Assembly (NCBI GenBank): GCA_963706905.1
Contig: CAVPNY010000023.1
Span: 269,555-333,554, forward strand
Direction of reading: 5' to 3'
Origin: CAVPNY01 sp963706905
Lineage (GTDB): Bacteria; Chloroflexota; Anaerolineae; Anaerolineales; UBA4823
Length of the DNA stretch: 64,000 nt
Shown: piece by piece, positions 16,580-23,827 of the stretch
Layout of the letters: each line of letters starts with the position of its first letter
Position numbering within the stretch: position 1 is the first letter of the stretch
Translations under genes and position numbers: made by a program
The notes under the pieces: model-generated
The model's database searches: none
Told to the model about the DNA's origin: nothing
Seen by the model: the letters and a program-made list of their open reading frames with translations, nothing else

Positions 16580-16834
16580 ATGGTTACTGCGGATAATATC
16601 CCCGAAACGACAACTGAGCAACAATTGCGCGCCCTGATCGAAAAGATCAGCGCCTATATAGAGCATTTTCATGGGGGCTCGGTGGAGATGATTTCTTTCG
16701 ATGGTAAACAGGTCAGGGTGCGCCTGGGAGGCGCCTGCCTGGGTTGCCCATTGCTGCCAAGCACGCTGCACGGTTGGGTGGAAGGCACCATCCACCAGTT
16801 CTTCCCGGATATCGAGGTAGTCTCCGATATTTAA
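16580..16834 (+). CDS. NifU C-terminal-domain-like iron-sulfur protein
   Basis: 84-residue protein consisting of one NifU-type domain with the cluster-binding CxxC in GGACLGCPLL. Such small proteins deliver or scaffold [4Fe-4S] clusters. It has an AGGAGG ribosome site and is probably cotranscribed with the cNMP-domain protein. Confidence 0.88.
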   Translation: MVTADNIPETTTEQQLRALIEKISAYIEHFHGGSVEMISFDGKQVRVRLGGACLGCPLLPSTLHGWVEGTIHQFFPDIEVVSDI

Positions 16835-16863
16835 CAAAATAGATGATATTCTCTAGAGTCAAA

Positions 16864-16886
16864 AACGGGCGGCAATGCCGCCCGTT
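16864..16886. terminator. Bidirectional terminator hairpin
   Basis: Perfect 10-bp stem AACGGGCGGC/GCCGCCCGTT with loop AAT between the convergent nifU-like and ferritin genes, with A-rich and T-containing flanks. Confidence 0.7.
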
Positions 16887-16903
16887 CTTAACTCCTGCCA
16901 AAG

Positions 16904-17428
16904 TCATGCGGCTGCCTCGGCGCCGCCTGCGGTCGTATCTGGCACAATCGGATTGCGCGCCAGGAAATTTTCCACCCACAGCAGGTTATCACCTGCCCGC
17001 CGAACCACACGCAACAGCGTGTCCATCGTCTTGATCTCCTCCAGTTGCTCGGTGACGAACCAGCGCAGGAAATCCTGGGCGATGTGGTCGCTCTGCTTGA
17101 TCGCCAGGTCCATCAGGGCGTTGATCTGGCGGGTGACTTCCATCTCCCAGTCCAGGGCAGCCTGCACTGCTTCCTCGGCAGACTTGAAATCAGACTTCGG
17201 CCCTGCTACCGCCGGGATTCTCACCTGACCGCCGGTATCAACAATGTAATGCACAAACTTCATCGCGTGCATCTTTTCCTCTTCCGCCTGGCGGTAGAAA
17301 AAAGCCGCCAGTTGAGGCAGCGAATCGCTATCAAAGTAGGTGGCAATATTGACATACTGCAGGCTGGCGCCAAATTCGCGCCCCACCTGGGCGTTAACCG
17401 CCGCTTCTAATTCCTTACTGATCAGCAT
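16904..17428 (-). CDS. Ferritin
   Basis: 174-residue four-helix ferritin-like iron storage protein. Ferroxidase ligands are visible: the Glu of helix A (NAQVGREFGASLQY), EEEKMHAMKFVHY (E-x2-H) in helix B, the DWEMEVTRQI Glu, and WFVTEQLEE in helix D. The C-terminal tail GGAEAAA is longer than in its neighbour. It is the second of two tandem ferritins and is likely cotranscribed with the next entry. Confidence 0.92.
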   Translation of the reverse strand: MLISKELEAAVNAQVGREFGASLQYVNIATYFDSDSLPQLAAFFYRQAEEEKMHAMKFVHYIVDTGGQVRIPAVAGPKSDFKSAEEAVQAALDWEMEVTRQINALMDLAIKQSDHIAQDFLRWFVTEQLEEIKTMDTLLRVVRRAGDNLLWVENFLARNPIVPDTTAGGAEAAA

Positions 17429-17492
17429 AGTAGAAAATCTCCTTTCTATAATCCTTTGTATTCTTTGCTTCTTTGCGTTAAGGTATTGAAAC

Positions 17493-17984
17493 CTATTCAG
17501 TTCCCAGGTGAGCCAGATACGCTTCCACCATGATCAGGTTCTTCTCTCCGGCGCGCCGCACCACGCTGAGCAGCCCATCCATTTTAGTGATCTCCTCTAG
17601 CTGCTCGTCGATGAACCACTTCAGGAAGTTCTGTCCCAGGTAATCCTTCTTCTCCACCGCGATATCCATCAGGCGCGTGATCTGGGCTGTCACATCTTTC
17701 TCCCAACTCAGGGCCGCCTCAACGCACTCCTCGGCAGACTTGAAGTCAAACTTCGCCTGGGACACGGGCGGGATGCGCAGCTCGCCGTCGGTTTCCAGGA
17801 TGTAATGCACAAACTTCATGGCGTGTTCTTTCTCTTCCTCGGCCTGCTCGAAGAACAGCTTGGCGAGCAGGGTCAGATTATCTTTGTGAAAATACCCGGC
17901 GATGCCCAGGTACTGCATGCAGGCCCCGAACTCGTTGCCGATCTGGGCGTTCATTCCGTCTTGCAGCTCTTTGCTGATCAACAT
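17493..17984 (-). CDS. Ferritin (first of tandem pair)
   Basis: 163-residue ferritin with the same ligands as its neighbour (NAQIGNEFGACMQY, EEEKEHAMKFVHYI, WEKDVTAQI, WFIDEQLEE). The two proteins are clearly paralogous, about two-thirds identical by eye, and arose by tandem duplication. An AGGAG ribosome site precedes the start. Confidence 0.92.
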   Translation of the reverse strand: MLISKELQDGMNAQIGNEFGACMQYLGIAGYFHKDNLTLLAKLFFEQAEEEKEHAMKFVHYILETDGELRIPPVSQAKFDFKSAEECVEAALSWEKDVTAQITRLMDIAVEKKDYLGQNFLKWFIDEQLEEITKMDGLLSVVRRAGEKNLIMVEAYLAHLGTE

Positions 17985-18264
17985 AGGTGTTTCTCCTTTT
18001 TATCTTGATGCTCCAGCCGCCGTCCTCGGCGGCCTACTTATTTAAGACAGTGCCTCCCCAAGGCAGTCGAGGAAATTATATCACGCCGCTGAATCAGGCT
18101 GAAATGGTAGCCCCGGCCCAGAGTGTTCACCCAGGGACCGGGGCGGTTGTATATTCGCCCGGGCATGCAAATTTGCCCTGCCGCGAGCCGGGGACAGACC
18201 CGCCATTTTTGGCCGCGGCCGCCGCTCGTGAGCGAACAGCACTCCTGGCCGGGATCAAAAGCGT
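17985..18264 (-). other. Non-coding stretch 3' of the DGR template repeat
   Basis: No gene is supported here. The stretch lies directly downstream of the template repeat on the DGR strand and is rich in complementary GC blocks (for example CCGGGGCGG near 18136 and CGCCCGGG near 18157). In studied DGRs, RNA flanking the template is needed for template-primed cDNA synthesis, so part of this may belong to the DGR RNA. That role is inference. Confidence 0.4.
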
Positions 18265-18384
18265 GGCAGACGACCAGCCGGAAACCCAGATTGTTGTTGA
18301 AGTTATCTGGTTCGTTCCTGTTGCGGTAGGCGCAGCGGGCGTTGTTACGATTGTTGTTCCAGGAGCCGCCCCGCACCACCCGCC
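18265..18384 (-). repeat. DGR template repeat (TR)
   Basis: 120-bp sequence matching the variable repeat 19958-20077 without gaps. On the minus strand the two differ at 11 positions, all adenine in the TR (4 to G, 3 to C, 4 to T); none of the other 92 bases differs, and 17 of 28 adenines are unchanged. The TR is rich in AAC/AAT Asn codons (GSWNNNRNNARCAYRNRNE in the matching frame), which is typical because A-mutagenesis of AAY gives wide amino-acid diversity. It is a template, not a protein gene. Its 5' end overlaps the last ~40 bases of avd. Confidence 0.95.
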
Positions 18385-18743
18385 TCGCCAACGGCCTGCC
18401 CCGATTGCGCTTTTATTTTTTGCCAGCCACCCAGCAGGCGGCCGATCTCCACCACCCTGCCGGCTGCATATTCATACTGACCCAGGGTGAGCAACTGCAG
18501 GTCCTTGCACAGCCGCAGGCTGGCCCGCAACTGAGCCAGCTGGGTGTTCGCTTGCGCCAGGCATGCCTGCCGCTGATCCCCTTTGCGCAGCCCGGCGGCG
18601 ATCAAAGTCTCTTGCAGATCCAGCGCCTGCCGCGTGACGCGTTCCCCAAGCCCAAAACGGTGGGCGCGCGGAAACTTCACCACCTGTGGGATCAACCACA
18701 GCAGCAGATCATACATGCGCACGAAGATCGGCAATTCGTTCAT
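18345..18743 (-). CDS. avd: DGR accessory variability determinant (Avd-like)
   Basis: 132-residue basic, helical protein of the Avd/23S-IVS four-helix-bundle type (MNELPIFVRMYDLLLWLIPQ, FPRAHRFGLGERV, LQETLIAAG, LAQLRASLRLCKDLQLL, GRVVEIGRLLGGWQK). Avd forms a barrel-shaped pentamer that binds the reverse transcriptase and nucleic acid and is required for mutagenic retrohoming in the Bordetella phage DGR. The start overlaps the RT stop (ATGA), and its 3' end runs into the template repeat, so the last ~13 residues are encoded by TR sequence. Confidence 0.92.
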   Translation of the reverse strand: MNELPIFVRMYDLLLWLIPQVVKFPRAHRFGLGERVTRQALDLQETLIAAGLRKGDQRQACLAQANTQLAQLRASLRLCKDLQLLTLGQYEYAAGRVVEIGRLLGGWQKIKAQSGQAVGEAGGAGRLLEQQS

Positions 18744-19834
18744 GTGTTCCTGATCACATACTTGCCCAGCACCGCCCGGCGCAGCCCCCAGGTATCCCCC
18801 CAGGCAGCGTGCGCCGCCCAGGAGCGCGCCGAAGCGTCCAGGCGCTGGCGGGTGATCTCACCGCCCTGCCAGCTCTTATACAGCTGTTTGAAGCGTCGCT
18901 GGAAGGCGATCCCCTTGCGCCGCTTCAGTCGGCGGTGGGTTGGGTAGATGATAAAACCGAGAAAGGGAATGCCATTGCCCACCGGGTAGACCTGTGGCGG
19001 GTGCAGGGTCAGGCGCAGGCCCGCCAGGCGGGCCACAATGGCGTCTCGCCAGCCCCACAGGGTGTCTTTATCATCCGCGAAAAGCAAGAAATCATCAACG
19101 TAGCGCAGGTAGGCCGGGCAGCGCAACTGGCGCTTGACAAAATGATCAAAGGGGTCCAGGTAGACGTTAGCCCAAAACTGGGAAGTCAGGTTGCCGATCG
19201 GCAGGCCGCGCGGCCGCAAAGCAGCCCATAATCCTTGCCCTGAGCCTAAGCGTAGCGGCGTCGAAGGGGCATCGCCGGGGAACCAGCGCATCTGGTATAT
19301 CTCGGAGAGCACCCCCGCCCCGGAGGCCAGGATGCGGTCGACCAGCGCCAGCGTGGGCGCATCACCCACCTGGCGGGCGATGATCGGACGCAGGATGGCG
19401 TGATCCAGGCTGGGGAAGAACTGCTCAATATCGCACTGCAGCACATATGGGTAGCGGCGGGCGAACGCCTGGCAGCGTAACATCGCCCGGTGGGTGCCTT
19501 TGCCCACCCGGTTGGCGTAAGAGTCATAGATGAAACGCCGCTCCCAGATCGGCTCGAGCAGGTTGCACAGGGCGTGGTGTACCACCCGGTCGCGGAAGGG
19601 GGCCGCCGAGATCAGGCGCCGCTTGGGCTCGTGGATGTAGAAAGAGCGATACGGGCCGGGCGTCCAGGTCTGGCTGGCCAGCTCGTCCCGCAGCCGCAGC
19701 AGCTCATCCTCCTGGTTGAACTCAAAATCCGCCACCGCTGGCTGGCCGCGCTTGCCGCCTCGCGCCTTGCGGTAGGCAACGTAAATGTTTTCAAAAGAAC
19801 AGATCTGGGCGTACAGGTCAGGGCTGGTATCCAT
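18740..19834 (-). CDS. DGR reverse transcriptase
   Basis: 364-residue reverse transcriptase of the DGR clade. It has the catalytic region QCDIEQFFPSLDH (Asp135), GLPIGNLTSQFWANVYLDPFDHF carrying the motif-4 'SQ' signature of DGR and group II-like RTs, the YVDD box (245-248), and the closing LGFIIYPTHRRLK. It copies the template RNA with adenine-specific errors into cDNA that replaces the variable repeat. Residues about 189-201 (PSTPLRLGSGQG) look inserted relative to the usual spacing between FPGD and RPRGLP, and are encoded by a REP-like sequence. Confidence 0.96.
   Translation of the reverse strand: MDTSPDLYAQICSFENIYVAYRKARGGKRGQPAVADFEFNQEDELLRLRDELASQTWTPGPYRSFYIHEPKRRLISAAPFRDRVVHHALCNLLEPIWERRFIYDSYANRVGKGTHRAMLRCQAFARRYPYVLQCDIEQFFPSLDHAILRPIIARQVGDAPTLALVDRILASGAGVLSEIYQMRWFPGDAPSTPLRLGSGQGLWAALRPRGLPIGNLTSQFWANVYLDPFDHFVKRQLRCPAYLRYVDDFLLFADDKDTLWGWRDAIVARLAGLRLTLHPPQVYPVGNGIPFLGFIIYPTHRRLKRRKGIAFQRRFKQLYKSWQGGEITRQRLDASARSWAAHAAWGDTWGLRRAVLGKYVIRNT
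19233..19269. repeat. REP-like short repeat inserted in frame in the RT gene
   Basis: The segment has ends CCTTGCCCTGAG and GTCGAAGGGG, resembling a short dispersed palindromic repeat that I recall from many bacterial genomes. It adds about 12 residues to the RT without breaking the frame. The identification as a mobile repeat is by memory of the motif. Confidence 0.5.
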
Positions 19835-19879
19835 CCTGGCGTAGAGGATGCAATTGACGTGCCAAAATTTGGCCAGACG

Positions 19880-19904
19880 CTGGGGAAGGGTGCCCCTTCC
19901 CCAG
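19880..19904 (-). repeat. 11-bp hairpin between DGR target gene and RT gene
   Basis: CTGGGGAAGGG/CCCTTCCCCAG with a TGC loop, about 30 bases past the target stop codon. DGR targets often carry a hairpin just after the variable repeat that promotes retrohoming; this may be that element or a transcription attenuator. A direct repeat CCAGGATTCAG (19914-19924, 19928-19938) lies between it and the stop. Confidence 0.5.
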
Positions 19905-19934
19905 ACCCCATCCCCAGGATTCAGGAGCCAGGAT

Positions 19935-22900
19935 TCAGAAGTTTAAAAGTTCGATGGGGCAGACGACCAGCCGGAAACCCAGAATGTTGTCGAAGTTATC
20001 TGGGCCGTGCCTGTAGCGGGAGGCGCAGCGGGCGCAGTTACGATAGTTGTCCCAGGAGCCGCCCCGCACCACCCGCCACGAGCCCGTCTCGGGGCCCTGC
20101 GGATCGACCACTGAATCAGCCGCCCGGCGAGCGTACTCATTCTCAGCATACCAGTCCTGGCACCACTCCCACACGTTACCGACCATGTCCAGCGCCCCGT
20201 ACGGGCTGGCCCCGTTAGGGTAAATACCCACCGGGGAGGGCCGCATCACTCGCCCTTCCAGTGTGTTAACCCGCCCGGTCTGCCAGCGGTTTCCCCACGG
20301 CCACAGGCGCCCTTCCCCGCCGCGCGCCGCTTTCTCCCATTCCGCTTCCCTTGGCAAACGGATAATCCTGTCTGGCGGCAGGCGACCAGCCGCGTGCAAG
20401 CAATCCGCCAGCCACAGGGCGTAAGCCCTCGCCTCGTACCACGTCACCCCAACCACCGGCTGGCTGGGGTTGGTGTAGTCAGGGTTATCCCACAGCCACG
20501 GATGGCGGGCATGGCCAGAGTCATCCCGCTTCTCATCTTCCAACTCCCGCCATTTTTGACGGAAAGCCTCTTCATCTTGTTCTGCGGACCAACGGAAAGC
20601 CTGCGCTTGATCAGGAGACCATCTACCTTCTTTTACCCAGAGATCTAATTGAGGGAGTATGCTCTCTGCCTGATCTTTGAGCAGTTTGTAGAGGTAAGCC
20701 TGATAGCTTTCTTCAAAGCTCATCTCGCCGCGCAGCCAGCGCTTAGCGGATTCATCCTCCCAATACTCCTCGCGATCATAGCCTCCTGCCAGCATGAACC
20801 AACGGTACTCGGCTACCGTCACCAGCAAGCGCCCAACTTGAAAAATGTGGGAGAGAATTACCGGATGGTCAGGCCGTTCATCCTGGTAGTATTCCGTCTT
20901 TTGTTTCTTCAAGCGGGCCTTATCCCGGCTACTCGTACCCATGCGAAATGTCCCAGCTGGCACCTCCACCCAATCCGGCTCAATGAAAACCACTTCTCTC
21001 TCATCAGGTAGTTTGATCTTGCCCTGCAAACGCAGCAGGCGCGCATCGCCCAATTTACCCAAGGCCTTCCCGGCCGCCAATCGAGCCGGCAGGCGCACTC
21101 GCGTCTCTCCAATCTCCTCATGGAGACGCTTTGCGACGCTTTGTCGGGTCTGCTCGCTCATCACCGCCCCTGAATCGACGACACAGCGGGAGGCCAGGGG
21201 CGGGTTGCGATATAAGACAGCCAGCGCCAGTCGTTCCCGTTCTGGCCCTGCCAGCATGCCGGTTGCCAGCACCGTGACCTCCTCCCAGCCAGTTCGTGGG
21301 GGATCAGGCAGCGGGTCCCATTGGCTGCTAACAAACTCCCAGCGTCTCCAGGGGACGCGCCATAATGGACCAAGGTTCTTATTCACAAGGAAACGACGCG
21401 CCAGTTCGCGCGCCGCGAAATACTCCTGGATCAACTGGTGGTGAAAGCGTACATTCATTTCATCCATGCTGAGAAGGCTGCATGCACAGGCTATGTTCAG
21501 CAAATATTCAGCTGATAAAGGACTGGGCTGTCTCTTTGCCACCAGGATCTTTTCTGCTTCTTTTCTAGGAAATGAGTAGTTCTGACCGCGTGGCAGCCCA
21601 ACCCAGGCCAGACGGGTGAGACTTTCAAGAAAAGTTTCACGCTCGTCCCGGTGCAGAGCGCGCCCGGTTGGCCTGCTGGCTTCATAGTCCAGCCATATGC
21701 TGATAAACCGGTCAAACAGATGCGCCCGGTTGGGATCGAGGCCTTCCTTCCCGGCCACATCTGCCATGATTACCAGCCAGAAAGGGATCGTTGCCAATTC
21801 ATATAATCCCCCTTGCCCTTCGCGCCGATCTCGCTCCAACTCATCCCAAACAAACGCGTCCCTGCCGGGGATACGTTTGTTAAGAAAATCCTGTATTCGG
21901 CGATCATCCATTGGGTGGATCATCAGGCGAGGAAGATCCAATCCTTCCCCATAATCGGCTGTGCGGCAGGCAATAATAGCGCGATTTCCGTCTGGCTTGA
22001 AACGGAGCCTAATAAACTCCCGCCAATTAGATATACGATCGTCATAACCTCGCTTTTCCATTTCATTCAAGCCATCGGCGAATAACCAGACACGTCCCGC
22101 GTCCAAGGCATCGATTAAGCCATCGAAGCCAATAACATTTATCCAATGCTGGCGTAGGAAATCCTCGGGAAATCCCTTCTTGTGCTTGTTGAGTGAAACA
22201 TACAATGGTAAAGGCGCGTTTGGATTTACCATGCAACGATCCACTGCTTCCCTGGCTAGCTTGCGTAGGAGAGTCGACTTACCCGCTCCGGGTTCTCCCA
22301 GCAGTGCAAAGGCTGAATAGGGATGACCGGTATTTTGATTTACATCCCCAAGCGCTTCGGATAGGTCATTGAATGTACGTTGCTCGGAAAAAATACCCTG
22401 ACCAGGGCCTGAAGTGGTGGGGAGCGCCATTCCGATCTGTGGCTTCAGATCAAATGCCAGTCCGCTTTCCAGGGGAATAAAAAAAGTTTCCTCAGTAGGA
22501 TGTAAGGGGTCTGCGGCATTACCCAACCGGGAGAGATAGGCAGCAATTTGCTCAGTCGGATCGGCAACCAAATTGAGTAAAGGTGATTTGCCAAGTTGTC
22601 GGATATATTCGGCTTCTAACACTTTTTCTTCTTCAGCAGATAGGGGCTTGGCAAGTGGCTGTGAAGGCCAGATGCGTTCCCAAAGATTATCACGCACCTT
22701 TTTCCCAAACGGTATAAGAAAGAAAAAACCCAGCAGAAAAATCACAAGGAAGAGAATGACCCCAACCCACGAGTACTTTAAGGCAAGTTGAAATAAGCAG
22801 TCTAAAGGTCCCAATCCTTGCTGCTGACAGATCTGAAAGAAGCCTGGTGTCGGCGTCGGCTGGGGCGGCGGTGGGGTGCCGCCCTGCAGCGGCGCGGCCG

Positions 22901-22955
22901 CCACGCTGGCTAAAAAGGCGATCAGGATCAACAGGCTCCGGCTGGATGGGCGCAT
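19935..22955 (-). CDS. DGR target: membrane-anchored NACHT-type NTPase with FGE/C-type-lectin variable domain
   Basis: 1006-residue protein. An N-terminal signal-like hydrophobic segment (about 7-22), a Pro-rich linker, and a membrane helix (about 62-83) are followed by a STAND/NACHT NTPase: Walker A GEPGAGKS (220-227), Walker B LFADGLNE (about 291-298), and the C-terminal NACHT helix pattern RFHHQLIQEYFAA (about 503-515). Residues about 661-1006 are a formylglycine-generating-enzyme-like domain (WVEVPAGTFRMG, VTWYEARAYALWL, RLPREAEWEKAARGG, NVWEWCQDWY, GGSWDN, GFRLVV). Its last ~41 residues (about 960-1000) are the variable repeat. In DGRs this fold displays ligand-contact residues at diversified positions, so this looks like a receptor whose binding face is rewritten while the NTPase signals. 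Confidence 0.93.
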   Translation of the reverse strand: MRPSSRSLLILIAFLASVAAAPLQGGTPPPPQPTPTPGFFQICQQQGLGPLDCLFQLALKYSWVGVILFLVIFLLGFFFLIPFGKKVRDNLWERIWPSQPLAKPLSAEEEKVLEAEYIRQLGKSPLLNLVADPTEQIAAYLSRLGNAADPLHPTEETFFIPLESGLAFDLKPQIGMALPTTSGPGQGIFSEQRTFNDLSEALGDVNQNTGHPYSAFALLGEPGAGKSTLLRKLAREAVDRCMVNPNAPLPLYVSLNKHKKGFPEDFLRQHWINVIGFDGLIDALDAGRVWLFADGLNEMEKRGYDDRISNWREFIRLRFKPDGNRAIIACRTADYGEGLDLPRLMIHPMDDRRIQDFLNKRIPGRDAFVWDELERDRREGQGGLYELATIPFWLVIMADVAGKEGLDPNRAHLFDRFISIWLDYEASRPTGRALHRDERETFLESLTRLAWVGLPRGQNYSFPRKEAEKILVAKRQPSPLSAEYLLNIACACSLLSMDEMNVRFHHQLIQEYFAARELARRFLVNKNLGPLWRVPWRRWEFVSSQWDPLPDPPRTGWEEVTVLATGMLAGPERERLALAVLYRNPPLASRCVVDSGAVMSEQTRQSVAKRLHEEIGETRVRLPARLAAGKALGKLGDARLLRLQGKIKLPDEREVVFIEPDWVEVPAGTFRMGTSSRDKARLKKQKTEYYQDERPDHPVILSHIFQVGRLLVTVAEYRWFMLAGGYDREEYWEDESAKRWLRGEMSFEESYQAYLYKLLKDQAESILPQLDLWVKEGRWSPDQAQAFRWSAEQDEEAFRQKWRELEDEKRDDSGHARHPWLWDNPDYTNPSQPVVGVTWYEARAYALWLADCLHAAGRLPPDRIIRLPREAEWEKAARGGEGRLWPWGNRWQTGRVNTLEGRVMRPSPVGIYPNGASPYGALDMVGNVWEWCQDWYAENEYARRAADSVVDPQGPETGSWRVVRGGSWDNYRNCARCASRYRHGPDNFDNILGFRLVVCPIELLNF
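19958..20077 (-). repeat. DGR variable repeat (VR)
   Basis: 120-bp region encoding target residues about 960-1000. Relative to the template it carries 11 substitutions, all at template adenines, changing about 9 amino acids (for example N to D, Y, C, H and I). The unchanged 3' part of VR (coding TCTGGGTTTCCGGCTGG) is adenine-free in the template and would act as the initiation region for mutagenic homing. Similarity ends at both borders exactly where the 120-bp match stops. Confidence 0.95.
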
Positions 22956-22992
22956 GGCTGGCTCTCCCCTGTGCTTGAGAAGTTGACCGGTT

Positions 22993-23319
22993 TTATTGGT
23001 ACAGGGCTTTTTCGATGGCTTCCGCCACCCACTGGTTCAGGCTTTTCCGCTGGCGCGCCGCGCTTTCGATGATCCGGCGGTGGATCTCCGGACTGATGCG
23101 CACGTTGAAACGCCCTGAGAAAGGCCTGTCTGGAGTAACGCCATCCCTGGCGCACATCTCCAGGTAATAGTCAATTGATTCGTGGAAAGAGCGCTCCAGC
23201 TCTTCCGGCGTCTTCCCCTGGAACGTAATCACATCCCGCAGCCCAACCACCTCGCCGGTAAATATCCTGCCATGATCATCATATTCGACGATGCCTGCAT
23301 AACCTTTATACATGAGCAT
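22993..23319 (-). CDS. hicB: HicB-family antitoxin
   Basis: 108-residue antitoxin. The N-terminal partial RNase-H-like fold (YAGIVEYDDHGRIFTGEVVGL, TPEELERSFHESIDYYLEMC) is followed by a ribbon-helix-helix DNA-binding segment (FNVRISPEIHRRIIESAARQ, SLNQWVAEAIEKAL). It would neutralise HicA and repress the operon. It is intact although its toxin gene is broken, and it ends 38 bases before the DGR target start, so read-through transcription into the DGR is possible. Confidence 0.9.
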   Translation of the reverse strand: MLMYKGYAGIVEYDDHGRIFTGEVVGLRDVITFQGKTPEELERSFHESIDYYLEMCARDGVTPDRPFSGRFNVRISPEIHRRIIESAARQRKSLNQWVAEAIEKALYQ

Positions 23320-23320
23320 A

Positions 23321-23688
23321 TCATTCGCTCCGATCTTCCACCCGTATTCCAGTTTCCAGGATAAATCGACGCATCCTTTTCAGATCAGTTGGATAAATCT
23401 CATTTCCTGGATGCGGCCGGTGAAATACCGCATACTTTCCATTCAAGCGCACACCTGCCATAGAGCCACCCTTTTCAGAGACTTCGGCGCCCAGGGTCAT
23501 CAATAAGGTTAGAAGTTACGCAGTTCAAGAGGACGCGGGGGTGTTTTGGCGGGCGAAGCCCGCCAAAACACCCCCACCCTCCCACCAACTGCGTAAGTCC
23601 TAAAGGTAATAAAGTCATCCCATTTGATATCCTTGCGGTCCGGCCTTGCAAAAATGTCATCCAGGGTTTTCTGGTGTCGCTTCCGCAC
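23321..23688 (-). pseudogene. hicA: hicA toxin gene split by a MITE-like insertion
   Basis: HicA is a small dsRBD-fold mRNA interferase. The first half (RKRHQKTLDDIFARPDRKDI...) and second half (GAEVSEKGGS..., GKYAVFHRPHPGNE...) are separated by the element at 23510-23602. Removing the element and one copy of the 5-bp duplication AAGGT joins the halves in frame as DDFITLLMTLGAEVSE, the usual HicA sequence, so the gene was intact before insertion. The start is probably the GTG at 23688; no strong ribosome site is visible. The hicB gene follows two bases after the stop. Confidence 0.88.
23510..23602. mobile_element. 93-bp MITE-like element, copy A (inserted in hicA)
   Basis: Terminal inverted repeats TAGAAGTTACGCAGTT and TAGGACTTACGCAGTT (14 of 16 identical) enclose a perfect palindrome with 18-base arms and a GAA centre. 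The element is flanked by the 5-bp target duplication AAGGT (23505-23509 and 23603-23607). It has no coding capacity and would need a transposase supplied elsewhere. Confidence 0.92.
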
Positions 23689-23827
23689 ATAATAAATAGT
23701 ACCACATTTTGACACCACTCGCAAGATTAAGGATCTTGCAGGACGTTCGCCTCTCCCCCTTGGTATTTTTCATGATTTTTGATTTCTTTCGCGTCCCTAC
23801 GTGTTCTTTCGTGTCCCTTCGTGGCCT

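Noticed and set aside
17985..18264. A small gene between the DGR template and ferritin
   Set aside because: Plus-strand frames here have no ribosome site or family resemblance and run antisense into the TR.
18038..18391. Open frame reading RRVVRGGSWNNNRNNARC... as a protein
   Set aside because: It is the DGR template repeat and its 3' flank; it lacks a start context and matches the C-terminus of the target gene only over the 120-bp repeat.
23475..23724. Two small ORFs crossing the palindrome at 23510-23602
   Set aside because: Their C-terminal parts are translated MITE sequence (GGRVGVFWRASPAKTP-type residues recur in the ORF at copy B); they are the interrupted hicA.
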